A DNA stretch of 64,000 nt from Orientallactaga sibirica (lineage: Eukaryota; Chordata; Mammalia; Rodentia; Dipodidae). The notes beneath the pieces are model-generated. The model did no database searches. It had not been told where the DNA came from and saw only the letters and a list, made by a program, of their open reading frames with translations. A program made the translations under genes and the position numbers. Where the stretch lies: NCBI GenBank assembly GCA_036365145.1, contig JAEOAD010000240.1, positions 2,976,001 through 3,040,000 of the forward strand. Reading direction: 5' to 3'. Shown here piece after piece: positions 11,831-25,264 of this stretch. Every line of letters begins with the position of its first letter. Positions within the stretch are counted from its first letter, which is position 1.

Positions 11831-13319
11831 CGAAAAACATGTTAAAAAGAAAGAGTATCTCACCAGTTTTGACAGAGGGGTCTTATATATAGACTCTGGG
11901 CTGTCACTGCTCCCTCAAGCAGGCCTCTAAATTCAAGTTCTACTTACAGCCTCCCACTAGGAGGTCTTACACAGAACTTCCCACTTTGTAGAATGTGATC
12001 CTGGCACAGTTAATGATACTGGGCTTGGTGCTTGAGCCAAAGACAGAAAACTGGGCTGGTCATAGGCCTCCTCCATGTAACCCTCTGGTATGCCACCCTT
12101 ACCATTAAGGAGCAGAGCTGGATTGACCCAAACATCTCCTCTTTACAGGGTAGTTAAACTCAAAGACATCCTCAGATAATCTGTTGGCCAGAGAGTGATA
12201 GAGAAGCAGAAGTACCAATACATAAAGAAAGAAGACAATAAAAGAAAAGGTACTAAGGAGGATTCTGGAGACTTTCCTGCTACCTTGTCTAGCCACATCA
12301 GTGAGCTGTGGTTCAGAAGGAGATACTGAAGGTGGACAGCAACTGAGGAAGACACCTGACATCAACCTCTAGCTTCTACTTGCACACATACAGGCATATA
12401 CACACATGCATGCACATCACACACATACACACGTAAAAAAATACATATAAGGAAGGGGTCATAATGAGCTTTAAGCCACAAGGAAAACAGAAGATATGGA
12501 GAGGAAAGGAAGAGACCAAGAGAGGCAGCAAGGAGACAGTCAGAGGTGTCGGCAGAGTAGCTGTGGACATGCAGATGGTGCTGAGCATTTCTGGATGCTG
12601 ACCAGTCACCTTCCTCTCCTCTCTGAGGTGTGGCTCTTGGCCTGCTGAAGCTGTTCCTTACCTCCCTGTGAGTCCTTATTGGAAATCTCACTTTTTAAGG
12701 AGTGATGCCTAAGGGCAGGTGACAAGCATATATATGTCCCACATACCACACTCAGTGAGGCAATTAATCTGTGATCTCACTTTCTGCACCCACTTTGTTA
12801 ACAAACAAAAGTGTAGTCTCATTGGTTGTAGAGATTAAATAAAATTCTACACATAGTGTAATTATCCAACGTACAGTGCATGTTCAATGCATTTTAAACA
12901 TAATTATTTGTGATAAAAATTTAAGCATGCCATGACCCACTATCCCTGTGGGGATAACTGGTATCCCCAACAAGGAGGATCCCTTCAGAGGGGGGAGGAC
13001 AGGGATGAGGGTAAGGATGGTACCAACACGTGCTGTTTACACACTGAGTATCTACATAACTAATTTAAAAAGGGTTTAAAAAGCCCATTAAAATTAACTG
13101 TTTGGAGGGCTAAGAAGCTAACAAAAATTTAAGCATGTCTTTGATCTTTACAATCTTAAAGAATATTACAATTTTTCTCCAAGTAACATGAACACAAGAG
13201 AAAAATACACCCACACCAGGTAAATCTACACTGCACACAAGCTTTCTATAAATATGCACACACTGACTTGATATTCAAAAGGTAGAAGAAAAAAGGATAA
13301 AGTATAAAAAAGAAATGGT

Positions 13320-14922
13320 TCTTTCTAGTCTGAAAGTTGTCTTATCACTTCTTAACCTTTTAGTTAAGATCAAGTGCAGTACTGATGCAGGATTTTGGAG
13401 TTCAGGAGAGGTTCCCCAATGTATGAACCCCAAGCTTTGGGTTCTGTCCTACCTTTAACAAAGAACTGATAAAGGTGGACTCAAGACGGATAAATTATGA
13501 ATTATTAAGTTGAGGGGAAGTCACAAATTATGGGGTTTAAGGGAGAAATTTAAAATTGTGGGGTTGCCGGGTACATGCCTTTAATCCCAGCACTTGGGAG
13601 GCAGAGGTAGGAGGATCGCTGAGAGTTCGAGGCCACCCTGAGACTACATAGTGAATTCCAGGACCAGAGTGAGAACCTACCTCTCAAAACCAAAAATAAA
13701 AATAATAAAAAAATAATTGTGGGGTTTAGGAAACACATTCTCATGTGGAAATACTGCATAGTTTATAAGAACACTGGAGTAGAGCTGCAAGCATGTGGAC
13801 TTCGGAGAAATGGAGGCTTTTAAAGACAGATTAGAATAAAGCTGCTAGCACGTGGAAAGTAGAACCTAGGAGCTTGTGTAGAGAAACTTGGGGAAAACCC
13901 TCACAGGGTAGATTCAGAAACCAGAGGAAAATCATGCATGTAATCAAAGAGAGAAGTTATCCCAAACTGTAAAGCAGAGACAAGCAGAAAAGCCATCCAG
14001 ACCAAGAAATAGTTTTATGTTCTTCTCCCCCACTCAGCCAGGCTGGGTGAGGGGGAAGCCAGACTCATATGTATCTTTGTGGCCCAAACTGAAGAGAGTT
14101 AGGCAGGAAGAGCAGAGAAATTGAGCTAAGCTAAGCAAAGCAAGGCAGTATTGCAGAGTAAAGGACAGGAAAAAGATAGGAGCCTTTAGGCAAGGGAAAG
14201 ACACCATTGGTTGGTGTATTTAGAGAGCCAGTCCATCCAAGCAGTGCTAGACTGGTAAACAGGAGGCGCCGTAGCTCAATCTCGATCAGACACGAGTTCC
14301 ATGAGATGGGGTGGCATCTCGTGGTTCTCTTTGAGCCTCAATCCTTAACTGAAACTGCCTTTAAAAAGCTATCTTTCTCCTATCCTCCTTCATTACCTGG
14401 AAGTTTGTATTGTTTTCATGAAATCTTAGTTGTAACAGGTAAGCGTGTAAAGGTTATTTTTGTGCCCCCCCCCACCCACTGGGGTCTGATCTAGGAAGAA
14501 GACATGCACACAAGAGGTTAAGTGAGAACAGGTGCCTGGACAGTGTTGTATGAAAGACTCTCACAGCATGAGACCACCCAGGGGCTCAGGACAAGAGCAA
14601 AGGGAACTCATGGGGGAAGAGGGGCTCTTAGAAAAGGCTTCAATCTGGGCCTTGGGACTTAATGGAAAGTCAGAAAACACTGAAGGGCACTGAGGTCTTA
14701 ACATGATAAAGACTCTGTCTTATCAACAGCCATCATATATAGGGTAAGGCTTCACAAAAATATGTATAGCAAGCAGGTTCTAGATGCCCCAAAATAAGCA
14801 TGGCCTATATTTAAAAAAAAAAAAAAAAAACACTAGATGTGTAAAAATTTCAGTTTGGTCCCAGTGGTTCTTGAATCAATGGGTGTTAAACTACAGAGGG
14901 GGCAGAAGCAGCATAGCTCTTT
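13320..14922. other. Intronic sequence of unknown origin
   Basis: Apart from the B1 at 13565, this purine-rich stretch shows no ORF or family I can name. It precedes the LTR-like block, so it might be ERV internal sequence, but nothing recognisable supports that. Confidence 0.3.
13565..13711 (+). mobile_element. B1 SINE
   Basis: A well-kept B1 (GCCGGGTACATGCCTTTAAT... GAATTCCAGGACCAGAGTGA) with a shortened 3' end and an AAATAA tail. The target duplication AATTGTGGGGTT flanks it. Confidence 0.9.
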
Positions 14923-15350
14923 TGTAAGCCTGCTTGCTCTGTGGCACTGAGGCAGTTTATGGGTAACAGAGCCCCTGAAAGTAAACTGAAAGTGGCCAAA
15001 GACAGTACCAAGCTTGGGTCTGTGAGGGAGAATCTGACTTTTCCTTGCCTGTTTTTCCCTAAAGTAGTTCCTCTCCAGATCTCTTTCCTTAAACCTGACT
15101 CCCTCCCTAAAGGAGTTCTTCTTATTAAAAAAGTACTCTGATCAGTCAGCAGGCAAACTGCACCATCGGGACACCCCTCCTATTTCTCAGGAGTCTTGCC
15201 TTCTTTCCTTCTCTTAGGCTCTATAATATTCTATCATAAAATCTTTTTAAACCTCCCCTCCATGATCTGTGCAGTTCATTCTCTGAACTCAGAAGACAGG
15301 AACCTGGAGGATGGCTTGATGGAAGTTTTATCTGAGTGACAATCCAGCAC
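14923..15350 (+). mobile_element. Probable ERV LTR (tentative)
   Basis: It has the features of a retroviral LTR U3-R-U5. There is a GGACACCCCTCCTATTTC pyrimidine-rich segment, then a GGCTCTATAATATTCTATCA region, an ATAAAATC polyadenylation-like signal, and GTGCAGTTCATTCTCTGAAC. The boundaries and the target duplication are not resolved. Confidence 0.4.
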
Positions 15351-15591
15351 TCTAACTCCTAGGCAAAGCCGAACCAAGAGCCAAAGATGGCTCTGTTGCT
15401 TTCAAAGTTCACCTCAAATTCCTGTATCAATGATGAAAAAAAGATTTGTAGTGTGGTGCGATTCCTGTCCCCACTGTTCTCGAGGTCACAGAGGGTTGTG
15501 TCTGGCTTTTGAAAACCCATCATATATATATATATATATATACATACATACATACACACACTTTTTAGAATTTCAGATATAATCACAACAA

Positions 15592-15745
15592 GTTTTTGTT
15601 TTTGTTTTTCAAGGTAGGGTTTCACTCTGGTCCAGGCTGACCTGGAATTAACTATGTAGTCTCAGAGTGGCCTTGAACTCACAGCAATCCTCCTACCTCT
15701 GCCTCCCAAGTGCTGGGATTAAAGGCGTGTGCCACCACGCCCAGC
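15592..15745 (-). mobile_element. B1 SINE
   Basis: A near-consensus antisense B1 (GTGCTGGGATTAAAGGCGTG, CCACCACGCCCAGC). An (AT)n/(ACAT)n microsatellite lies just before it at 15523-15560. Confidence 0.92.
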
Positions 15746-16097
15746 AACAAAAACATTTTTAAAGTCATTATGTCAACCTCCTTTCTTCAACATGTGGAAG
15801 AACTAGAGGAGGGAACAGAGATCATTATAGAAAGTAAGTTGGGAGAATTCACAGTTTCTCCAAACCCTCAATTATCCACTGAGAAGGCATTTCTGGATGA
15901 ATAAACAGACAGCCATATAGCCAGCCAGCCCTCTGCTTATCTGTTATCAGTTTGTGGATAAGAAGACTTATCAGATACAAGGAACACTGGGCATCAAGAG
16001 ACCAGGGGCTAAGGCAGGAAGGTCACAAGCAAAGGCAGAGCAGGTTCTGGGAGGTGAGGCATTCTAAGGGTCTAACCCATTAATTTTCTCATCCGTA

Positions 16098-16100
16098 AAA

Positions 16101-16147
<47 letters not shown>

Positions 16148-16148
16148 A
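16098..16148. repeat. (AAAT)n microsatellite
   Basis: About 50 bp of AAAT units. Confidence 0.95.
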
Positions 16149-16159
16149 GAGTAAGCCTA

Positions 16160-16268
16160 TGTGATCATGGGGGTACCTGCCTTTCAGCACTTGGGAGGTA
16201 AAGGCAGATATATGGCAAGATCAAGGCCAGGCTGGATACACAGATAGACCCTCTCTGTAAAAAAAAAG
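16160..16268 (+). mobile_element. B1-like SINE fragment (old)
   Basis: A diverged B1 body (CCTTTCAGCACTTGGGAGG, CAAGGCCAGGCTGGATACAC) with an A-rich tail. Confidence 0.55.
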
Positions 16269-16396
16269 AATCAGTTACAACAAAGGCACCACTATAGTGT
16301 GGGATGCAGACAGCGAGAGGGTCATACATGAGCACTTTCTGTACTTTCCACTCCATTTTTCTGGTGAATTTAATACTGCTATTAACAAAAATAAGG

Positions 16397-16397
16397 C

Positions 16398-16463
<66 letters not shown>
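16397..16463. repeat. (GA)n microsatellite
   Basis: About 65 bp of nearly pure GA with a few AAAG interruptions. Confidence 0.95.
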
Positions 16464-16466
<3 letters not shown>

Positions 16467-18326
16467 TATCACCTCCCCGACAGCTGCATGATCAGGAGAT
16501 CAAACATGGAAGTGACCAGACTAGCAGAACACATTCATGTGGATACCTTTATCCTTCTCCATGTCCTCCCAGGCTTCTACAGCTGAGCTGAGCTAAGAGA
16601 GAATACTTGGATAAAAAGCACTCAAGCATTTGGTGAGCTCAGCGCAGGGCAGGACAACTGAAGGAGAGATAAATTAATGGGAAAGAAAGAAAAGAGGCCA
16701 ATGTCACCTAGAGGTGACAGAATGCAGAGAGTGGTATGACTGCATCCAGAGACTGCAGGCCTGGAGTCTGTCATGGTTACATTTAAAAGCTGTCAGCACT
16801 CTCATTTAACAGGGAAAGATGCCACCTACGACAGTCTTGGAAGTGATGTTCATTGAGAAGGCCCACCTCCTGTCACCTTCTAGCTGTCATCACCTTGCAC
16901 AGAGAAAACTCTTCCTGGTCAGGACTCCAATTTCACCCCATATTAAAACATGTATTCAGATGCTTGGCTCTATTTCTCTTTAAAATGCTGAAATATATTA
17001 ATTGTCTCTGTCTCTTTTCCTAAAGCCACTAAAGTGTTTGATTTCCAATATTATTTTCCCAACATTACAATGACAATTTTACTCATTGAGTACTACTGAT
17101 GCCAGTATAAGAATTTGTAAAGGGGATCAGAGTAGGTCTGTCAGATTTAGGAAATAACTATGAGATGCACAATAAAAGAATGTACTTTCTTGTTTACTGA
17201 ATTTCAGTTGAACTGAGAGTGTAGGAAAATGCGAATGCCTTTTTCTTCATGCCAAGCCGTGACTGTGCCACGGTGCTGTCCCCTTGAGCTTGAATATGTT
17301 CTGAGGTTTATCACCACCATCATGGCTAACACTGACTAGCTTTCTCCCCAGGACTCTGCGTCCTCTTTGGTGTTGTTCGGGTGCAACTTGTTTGTTACCG
17401 ACATCCAGGCTGTGTCCTCCCAAATCCAGATATATGTGCGTGCATTTTCTTCAGAGTTACACTCTCCCCAGCCAATACCAACACACACTTTCAAAAGACA
17501 GCAGGTGATTCATAAAGAAGTAATTATTTAATGCTAGTGCATCAATCTTAATGGGCTCCTGCATATCAATTCCCTAGGGAAACAAGAGTTAGCAACAGCA
17601 ATTTCGTTAGAAAGAGAACGCCTGATAAAGCCAGTATTAAAAAAATGAAAATTCTCATAATCACTACTTAGAGGACAGATTGCCCTGTTTCTAAGAAGCA
17701 CCACATTCTACTAAGAAAAGCCAGTGTTCCTAGTTCTAGCTCATAATATTATATCATGCTCTTTCACAAAACTTCTGTGTTGCTACAAAACGGGAAACAG
17801 TATGGGGCAAAAAGTAAAAAAATAAAAAGCAAAAAAGAAATTTTATATATAAACATATTTTCTAAAATACTTTAGTGGCTTATAATTTAGAATCTCCAAA
17901 GTTGCTGATTAGCCTTGTTCATGTGTGAATTCTTTTTGGATACAATCACCATGGCAGAGAACATTTCCTTTTTTAATAAAAGTTTTGCATCAGCTGAAGA
18001 TCTTTAACTTGTATTTTTTCCTACCCCAAATACCTGCCTTGTGGTTAATGACCTTAGTCCCTTTATACAAAGGTTGTCACTTGGGTCTAAAGTTCATCCT
18101 CTGGGATTCTGGTGTGTTTATCTGGCTGATTTTTAACATTAAAACTGTTCTCATTAGATTAGTCTAGTAAGACCTCTGTGGTCAATCTAAGGCCAGCCAG
18201 GGGCTTCTGGTGGGCCATGACACCACCTGATCTGTCTGGTCCCCAAGCCAAGATCTGGGATGGCTGTAAAAGGCACAGGAGCCAAAGACCTGCAATGAGC
18301 TATCTGCAGGTCTGGGTTGAATTTGG

Positions 18327-18338
18327 TGCACGCGCACG

Positions 18339-18378
<40 letters not shown>
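18327..18378. repeat. (CA)n with GC-rich alternating 5' part
   Basis: A 52-bp uninterrupted purine/pyrimidine alternation: a TGCACGCGCACGTGCGCGCA block followed by (CA)n. Confidence 0.95.
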
Positions 18379-18379
<1 letters not shown>

Positions 18380-18393
18380 AACATGTGACTTTG

Positions 18394-18607
18394 TTTTTTT
18401 AATGACACAGAGAGAGAATTGACATGCCAATGCCTCCAGCCACTGCAATTGAACTCCAGATGTGTGTACCATCTTGTTTCGCAGGTGTGACCTTGTGCAC
18501 TTGTGTCAACTTGTGCATCTGCCTTATGTGCATCTGGAGAGTAGAACATGAATCCTTAGACTTTGCAGGCAAGTGCCTTAAACACTAAGTCATCCCATTT
18601 CAAGCCC
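18394..18607 (-). mobile_element. tRNA-derived SINE, long variant
   Basis: Same family, with extra internal sequence in the CTTGTGCACTTGTGTCAACT region (about 18476-18518). It is flanked by the degraded duplication AACATGTGACTTT (near 18380) and AAAATGTGACTTT (near 18608). Confidence 0.75.
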
Positions 18608-18689
18608 AAAATGTGACTTTTAAGAGAGCTGTTGATGGACCTGTCATGCTCATAAACACTAAACTTTTTGTTTTAATATTTTGGTGTTT

Positions 18690-18990
18690 GTGTATGATTT
18701 TATGTGTGTGCAGATGTACGCACGTCACAGCACACTTATGGAAATCAGAGAATGACTTTGGGTGTCGGTCATCATCTTCCACTTAGTTTAAGACAGTAGT
18801 TTTCATTTTCACCACTGTGAATGCCAGGCTACGCAGCCTGAGAGCTTCTGGGACAATGTCCATCTGATTCTGTTCTCACCCTAAGATACTGGGTATATCT
18901 GGCTTTTACATGGGTTCTGGGGAATCTGAACTCAGAAACTCATACTTTCATGGCAAGTGTTTTATACCCTGAGCCATCTTCTCAGCTCTA
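18690..18990 (-). mobile_element. B3/B4-like SINE (old)
   Basis: Diverged B3-type body with a tRNA-like end (GCAAGTGTTTTATACCCTGA, GCCATCTTCTCAGC). Confidence 0.5.
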
Positions 18991-19149
18991 GAGTTCCCAT
19001 TCTAAATAAATACTATGAAGTAAATAATAGTGTGACTAACCAATACTAGTTGTTAATGGTAAAGGGATTAACTGTGAAAATAGTTAATGACCAATAAAAA
19101 GGGACTTGCATTTTATAAAAAGCAAAATTAAGGTCCAGATTAATTTTTC

Positions 19150-19395
19150 TGTCTTTGTATATATGCACCCCTGTGTATGTCTAGGAGCAAGACATGTAGA
19201 GGTCAGAGAATTGTGGGTGCCAGCCTTCACCTTCCTCTTTGTTTGAGGCAAGGGTCTCTTATATTCCTTCTTGTTTACGGTTGTGTATGCCAAGCTAGCT
19301 GGCACTCAAGCCTTCTGAGGATTCTCCTGTCTCCACCAACCATATTGCCATAGATACACTGGGATTACAGGGCTACTGTTTCTGTGTCTGGTTTT
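19150..19395 (-). mobile_element. B3-like SINE (old)
   Basis: AGACATGTAGAGGTCAGAGA and CACTGGGATTACAGG motifs in the order expected of antisense B3/B4. Confidence 0.55.
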
Positions 19396-20159
19396 AAACT
19401 TGACTTGCCATCTCCTTATCCCATAGTTAACTTTAGAAAAAATTTTAAAGCAGACCAACTAGCCCCGAAGAATCAAACCCTATTTTTTGGTTATCTAGAA
19501 GCAAGTTGTAAGGCTTTCCTCCCCCCACCTACCCCCACCCCGCCACCCCATTTTGTGTGTTTTCTAAAACAGGAGGTTTTTTTTTTTTTTTACAGCAGTT
19601 TTGGGTTTAAAGTAAAATGAAATAGGAAAAGGCAGAGTGCTCACACATCCCATCCCAACAAACACGACCTACACAATTAACATCTTGTCCCAGAGAGGCA
19701 AGTGATGAACCTGCACTGGCACATTATCATCACCCGAAGTCTAAGGTTTACAGTGGAATTCCCTTAATGTGCACGTTATAGGTTCTGACAAATTGTACAA
19801 GGTATGTATTTACCAATGCATATAGCATATTTTCACTAACCCCAGGTTCTCTGGGCCTGTTCATCTCTTGCATCCCCTGAAGCCCTACAACCCCGTATCT
19901 TTTGACTGTCTCCAGTTGTGCTCTGTCCAACATGTGATCCAGTTGGAATCATACAGTTGGCTACTTTCACTTGGATTAACCTAATACCTAATAGCTAAGT
20001 TTCCACCATTTGTTTTCATGACTTTGTGGCTTGCTTTTTAGTATTGAATGACATGTTATTGTCTGTGTAATACCAGTTTATCTAATCACCTACTAAATGA
20101 TATCTTGGTTGCTTCTAGGTTTGGATAAATAGAAATAAAAATTTCAAGAGTAGAATTAG

Positions 20160-20283
20160 GGGCTGGAGAGATGGCTTAGCAGCTAAGGCACTTGCCAGCA
20201 AAGCCAAAGGACCCAAGTTCGATTCCCCAGTACTTATGTAAGCCAGATGTACAAGGTGGCACAGGCATCTGGAGTTTGCAGTG

Positions 20284-20314
<31 letters not shown>
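20160..20314 (+). mobile_element. tRNA-derived SINE with pure poly(A) tail
   Basis: The full tRNA-like head and body end directly in about 28 A residues, without the usual CT-rich segment. The target duplication AGAGTAGAATTAG / GGAGTAGAGTAGG is degraded. The long poly(A) suggests relative youth. Confidence 0.85.
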
Positions 20315-20316
<2 letters not shown>

Positions 20317-20354
20317 AGTAGAGTAGGGCACAAATGTTTCCATTTCAAATTATA

Positions 20355-20441
20355 ACTAGGGACTAGGGGAATAGTTGAGTGGTTAAGTATTTGGCTAACA
20401 TGCATAAAACTCTGGGTTCAATCCCTATCTCTACAAAAAAA
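20355..20441 (+). mobile_element. ID-like short SINE
   Basis: Short tRNA-like head (GAATAGTTGAGTGGTTAAGT, GGTTCAATCCCTATC) ending in an A-rich tail. Confidence 0.55.
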
Positions 20442-22337
20442 AGTTCTATTATCAAAACTAGATACCACTATTCTCCAAGCCAAAGGAGTACAAGTTATAA
20501 TTTATTAAAGCAGACTGGTTATAAAATGCCACATATTATAGAAAAGTTGGGTTTTTTTAAACTTGTGAAATCATTATCCTTAAAATTTCTACTATTAACA
20601 AACAAGTAAAATTCCTACCCCCATCCTGAAATCTGGATCATGTAAGAGTCTGACAGTAATCCTCTTGTATACTACAGGTAACAATAGAACAATAAAATGC
20701 ACTAAAATTGCTTATGAAATATAGTATTAATGTGTCACTACTAGAAATTAAAATTCCTAAGTATAATTTTGGAGTAGCAATGAATTTTGCTATAAGACTT
20801 TAAAATCCTCAACTAGTATATCCCCACAAGATTTTTATCATCCCAACAATGTTCATGGCCAGCACTTACGGAACACTTATATGAAGCATCCACATATTCT
20901 CAGTCCTTTGTACTCACCAAGGATGTCGTCTCCCTCTATAAGTGAAGACCACAACTCTAGAAGCAGTTGAGGCTGGTTCTGGATTCTGACTGACTCTGAA
21001 GCCTTCTGTCTATACTGTTCTGAGCCTGACATGTGACCCACTCCTTCCAAATAAGCTCCAAAGAAAATGTTGCCTTTGTAAGTCATTTCTTCTACCGAAC
21101 TCTTTTGCTGTTCAGAAGTGAGACTTTCAGAAACATGGCACGTACAGCCAGTTTCCAATCTTCTTTCTTTTCAACGGCTTGTAGATTGAAGAATAAATAT
21201 TAAAATTTATTGGTAGATTAAGGTGTTCAAAATGAAACTATATGTCTATATCATGCTTCTAAAAGCCTTCAGGGAAAAAGTTAGCTTACACAAAGTGAAA
21301 AAAGAGCTTTGTTATGTAAACTTAACAGCTAAAATGCCTTTCCTTTGAAAGGTATTTGTTCATTTTCGAGCTTTCCACATGGCTATTTCATAATCTTTAT
21401 TCTGAGTTTCATTGTAGATAACATTTCATCACCAACCAAATATCCTAATAATTGTACTTTGTGGCTAACCCCCCCCCCAAAATAAAACCCAGGAGTGCTT
21501 CATACCCTAGTTAAAAACACTCTACAGGATGATTCTAAAATCAGCAACATCACATATCTCATTAAACACACTTAAAAAATAACTTAGAGATAGTGGCTAA
21601 TTTTCAAGACTACACTATATAAGACTTCTATTATGTTACAGAGTTTCTTTAAAAATGGCCAATTATTTTGGATATGTGGTTCCATATCATTTTTAAGGCA
21701 AGCATTAGTATCTAATCCATTTGAATCACTGTCACTGCATATACTTTATTTTCCATAACTGACGGTAAATCAGCTGGTAGTAAAATAACCTGTTGAGCTC
21801 CAGCCTTCCTGGCTGGCTCTTTGGTGAGGGACACTACCACTAGAGTCAACTTCACATTCATGTTTGGTGGCAGAGAGAGCAGCCATTGTGATACCATCAT
21901 TCAAAGCAGAAGGAAGAAGAGAGTCAAACACCTGCAGACTTAAGTGAATGGCTCATAGCCAGAATCTCTAGCTGTGGAGAGGCTGAGGGGTACATTGCAG
22001 CTTTTACAGTGTCTGCTCCAGAACAGGCAAGGAGTAGGAGCTATACAGTATGGAATGAATCTAACAGTCTTCCATGGGTAGAATATATGTGTGTTCATAC
22101 ATTTTTCATTCTAATGTTTTTCATATTTGAGTAGTTTACTTTAACAGCAAATCAATTTGATCTCTCCTTACAAATCTGGCATTTCTTCTTCTTCTTAAAT
22201 TTATGGAGATCTTTGCCTGGTTTTAAAGCTGAACAAAATTGGAAGTCATTGCACTCAATGCTAATATCAAGTCATGTGGTCTATTTTAACAGGTCGCTGA
22301 ATTTATATCTAAGTTATTAGTCGAAAGTAAAATGAAT

Positions 22338-22437
22338 CTAGGGTCTCACTCTGGCTCAGGCTGACCTGGAATTCACTAAGTCTCAGGGTGGCCTTACTCT
22401 AGATCCTCCACCTCTGCCTCCCAAGTGCTGGGATTAA
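22338..22437 (-). mobile_element. Truncated B1 SINE
   Basis: A B1 fragment of about 100 bp that lacks the 5' A-box end. It is flanked by an exact 14-bp duplication AAAGTAAAATGAAT (22324-22337 and 22438-22451), so it inserted in truncated form. Confidence 0.88.
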
Positions 22438-25264
22438 AAAGTAAAATGAATGACTTTTTAAAATAAGCCTTTATCAGATTTTAAAGTTCTACCAGAACGT
22501 TCACGGTAATGCATTTTCAGGCCCAGGAGATCTTTACCATCACTTACAGAACATGTCTTCATCTTCCACTATCAACCTCCATGTAAACTAACTCTCTTAT
22601 CCTTTGCATTTTCATTGTTTGAAAAATATTTGAATCCATATCCTTCCTTTCTGGAAACAGGACTATTGTTCCAAACAGAAGTATGACCTTCTACCATTAA
22701 CTGAAGCTACCTTCTTGGTACTGAATATAAAATATTGTCCTTGGCTTAGGAGTGTAACTTGATTTAACATGTCCTTGTTTAAAATGCTCCCTCAAAGAAG
22801 TTGAATGTTCTGACTTCTGCTAGGATACTCTGTCAGAATTTATGAGGAATTTGTCCATCCTGCCTGTTTCCTTTGTCCTGTCTGGGGTTGCCCCCTCAAC
22901 AATTAACTCCTTGTACAAACTTTACTGACAAAGAACTGACATTCTGAAATCTAATGGGTCAGCTATATGGCCTACAGATGTTTACACTGGACAGTGATGC
23001 AATGTCCAAGGGCCTTGACCCTCCACTGCAGGGTCAGGCAACTCTAGAACATGCTTTCATACAAGGAAGAGGTTGAGCTGGAGGTTGAGCTGGGCAGCAG
23101 GGTGGAACCTGTCCTATATTAGCCTCTTCAAACCAAATCTCCCAGCCTAGTCCTCCAAATCAGAATGACGCATCCATCCCTGACCTCGTCAAGGCCTACA
23201 CAGTATTAATTCCTGCTCCCAATGGGCCACACCTGTGTGACATGTGATCATCTTTCAACATAGCTGAGTGCTATATTTCTGGATCCACTTCTGTACCCCC
23301 CACCACTTTTTCCCTGATTTGTGTTGTGTCTGGTATCAGGCTCTACTGAGTTTTCACCCATGATTAAATGACATGATTAGTTATCTCTGAAACCCACATT
23401 CAGATCTCAATTCTCTTCAAGAACTACTGGTTATCAGCCATCTCCTGGTAGAAACTGTCTTCCTACAGTGATCTATAGTCTTTAGGTTTCTCTAAGGCAC
23501 TGGGCCAGACTATCACTACAAAGTGTCATTATTACACTTAGAGAAGGCAAGAAATGCAGTTCTGTAGTATTGACTAGCAGGTCAATCCTGCTTACAGAAA
23601 TTATTTCTGTAGTGCAACATATTTAATGCTGACTGACTATAATCCTTATTCTCTAAATCAACTAACTCTTGATGGAAAAATTTAAGAATTCTTCAAAATT
23701 CTGCCAAAAGTCCTTTCCTAGATATCTTCGGCACAAAGCAGAATGATGATGTGATAAAGCCAAGACTGGGTAGCAGTTCATTCAAGAATGAAGGAAGGCC
23801 TTAACACATTTTCAGCTTAGCTGGATCTTTGATGTACAGCTCTAACACTCAATCTAGTCTAAAAGGTGGCAGTTGACAGAAGGGGCTGTCCATTCTAACA
23901 GCCTGAGATCACAGGAGACAACCTGTGAAAACCTTGGAAGATGCTCAATATATGTAGACTTGAACATTCTTAACCACAGTCTGTAAAGTAGTAGTTCTTA
24001 TCACTATACTACCATTTGAGTGTCACAGAAACAAGCTTATAAGGTTTAACTACCATTACACTACAAAATGTTTTTCCCAGTTTCTAACCCTGATTTTAAA
24101 ATGTGACAAATATGACTTGAATCAAATGTTTTGTTTCTTCCTTTGAGGTGAAGTGCATGGCCTGATTCCCTTTGTGGCTAGAGTCAAAGCTGTGACATTA
24201 TGACCAAGGCCTGTGTGGAGATCTTCCCAACTGTGATGAACGCTTTCCTTCTGTTGTTGTCTATGTAACCAAGAATCTGCTAAACACCACAAGACAAATG
24301 TATTTCTATTATTACATAATCACAAAATCATGTATTTCACTAATACTTAGCAACTATACTACATACTCAATCATCAGGTCTGTCTGAGCAACCACTGCCC
24401 AGCAGGCCGGCTCTGTTGAATCTACAAGTATCTTCAACTGCAGGTTACTGCTATATCTGTGTCCTGTGGGGCTCAGCTTCTCCAAGTAGGCAACAGAATG
24501 GAATACAAGGGAAGGGGTATTGCAAACTTCCCCTCATTTGGTTTTATCAGTTTGCTGCACATGGTAGGTACTTACTGCTAACTAACCAATCATCTATAAG
24601 AGAAATCTATGAAGACAGAAATGGATAAACAGTCTTGGGTGGCATGAAAGTACCTCAAATAGCTAAAGCTTAGGTGAGATGATGAAAAATGAGAGATGGA
24701 GACAAGTGTGGATAAAGATTACTGTATCAATAAATATGCCTGTGGGGTGGGAGGAAATGCAGACAGTAAACACACAGCCTTAAAACATTTACAGAAAAAA
24801 GGACTGTGGCAAAATATCAGATCTTGTAAACCATACACTGTAATGAAAGCTCTAACAAGGTTAATACCATGCTTGTTAAGGTAGCTATCTTGACTATCAC
24901 TGTGTTCTAACATACAGACTAAGAGCAGGTTCCCAAATTTCCTTTTGATTTGTAGATGAAAATTTGCTCAAAAATTCAAAAATTAAAAAAATATATACAG
25001 TCTCCTCAATATTTCATCAAGACAGAATGTTTCTAAACCCTAAATGTGTATTTCAGAGGTGAAGCACTCTTTTCCTATGACATCAATGTTACATATAAAA
25101 ATAGATAGGCAGAGCACATTCATTTTTAAAAATCACACAAAATCGTTTTCTTGTACTTGTTATTTAGTTGTATAACTCATACCTCATGTTAAAGTCATTT
25201 ATTATAGGTAGATATTTTATTTTCAAGCAAAATTATTAATACATCTATAAAAGTGCTATTTTAA

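Noticed and set aside
16275..16591. Arg/Glu- and Ser/Leu-rich ORFs
   Set aside because: They are translations of the (GA)n microsatellite and nothing more.
21712..21900. Possible processed pseudogene
   Set aside because: The 62-codon frame looks superficially protein-like, but I could not match it to any protein. No poly(A) tract or target duplication is visible.
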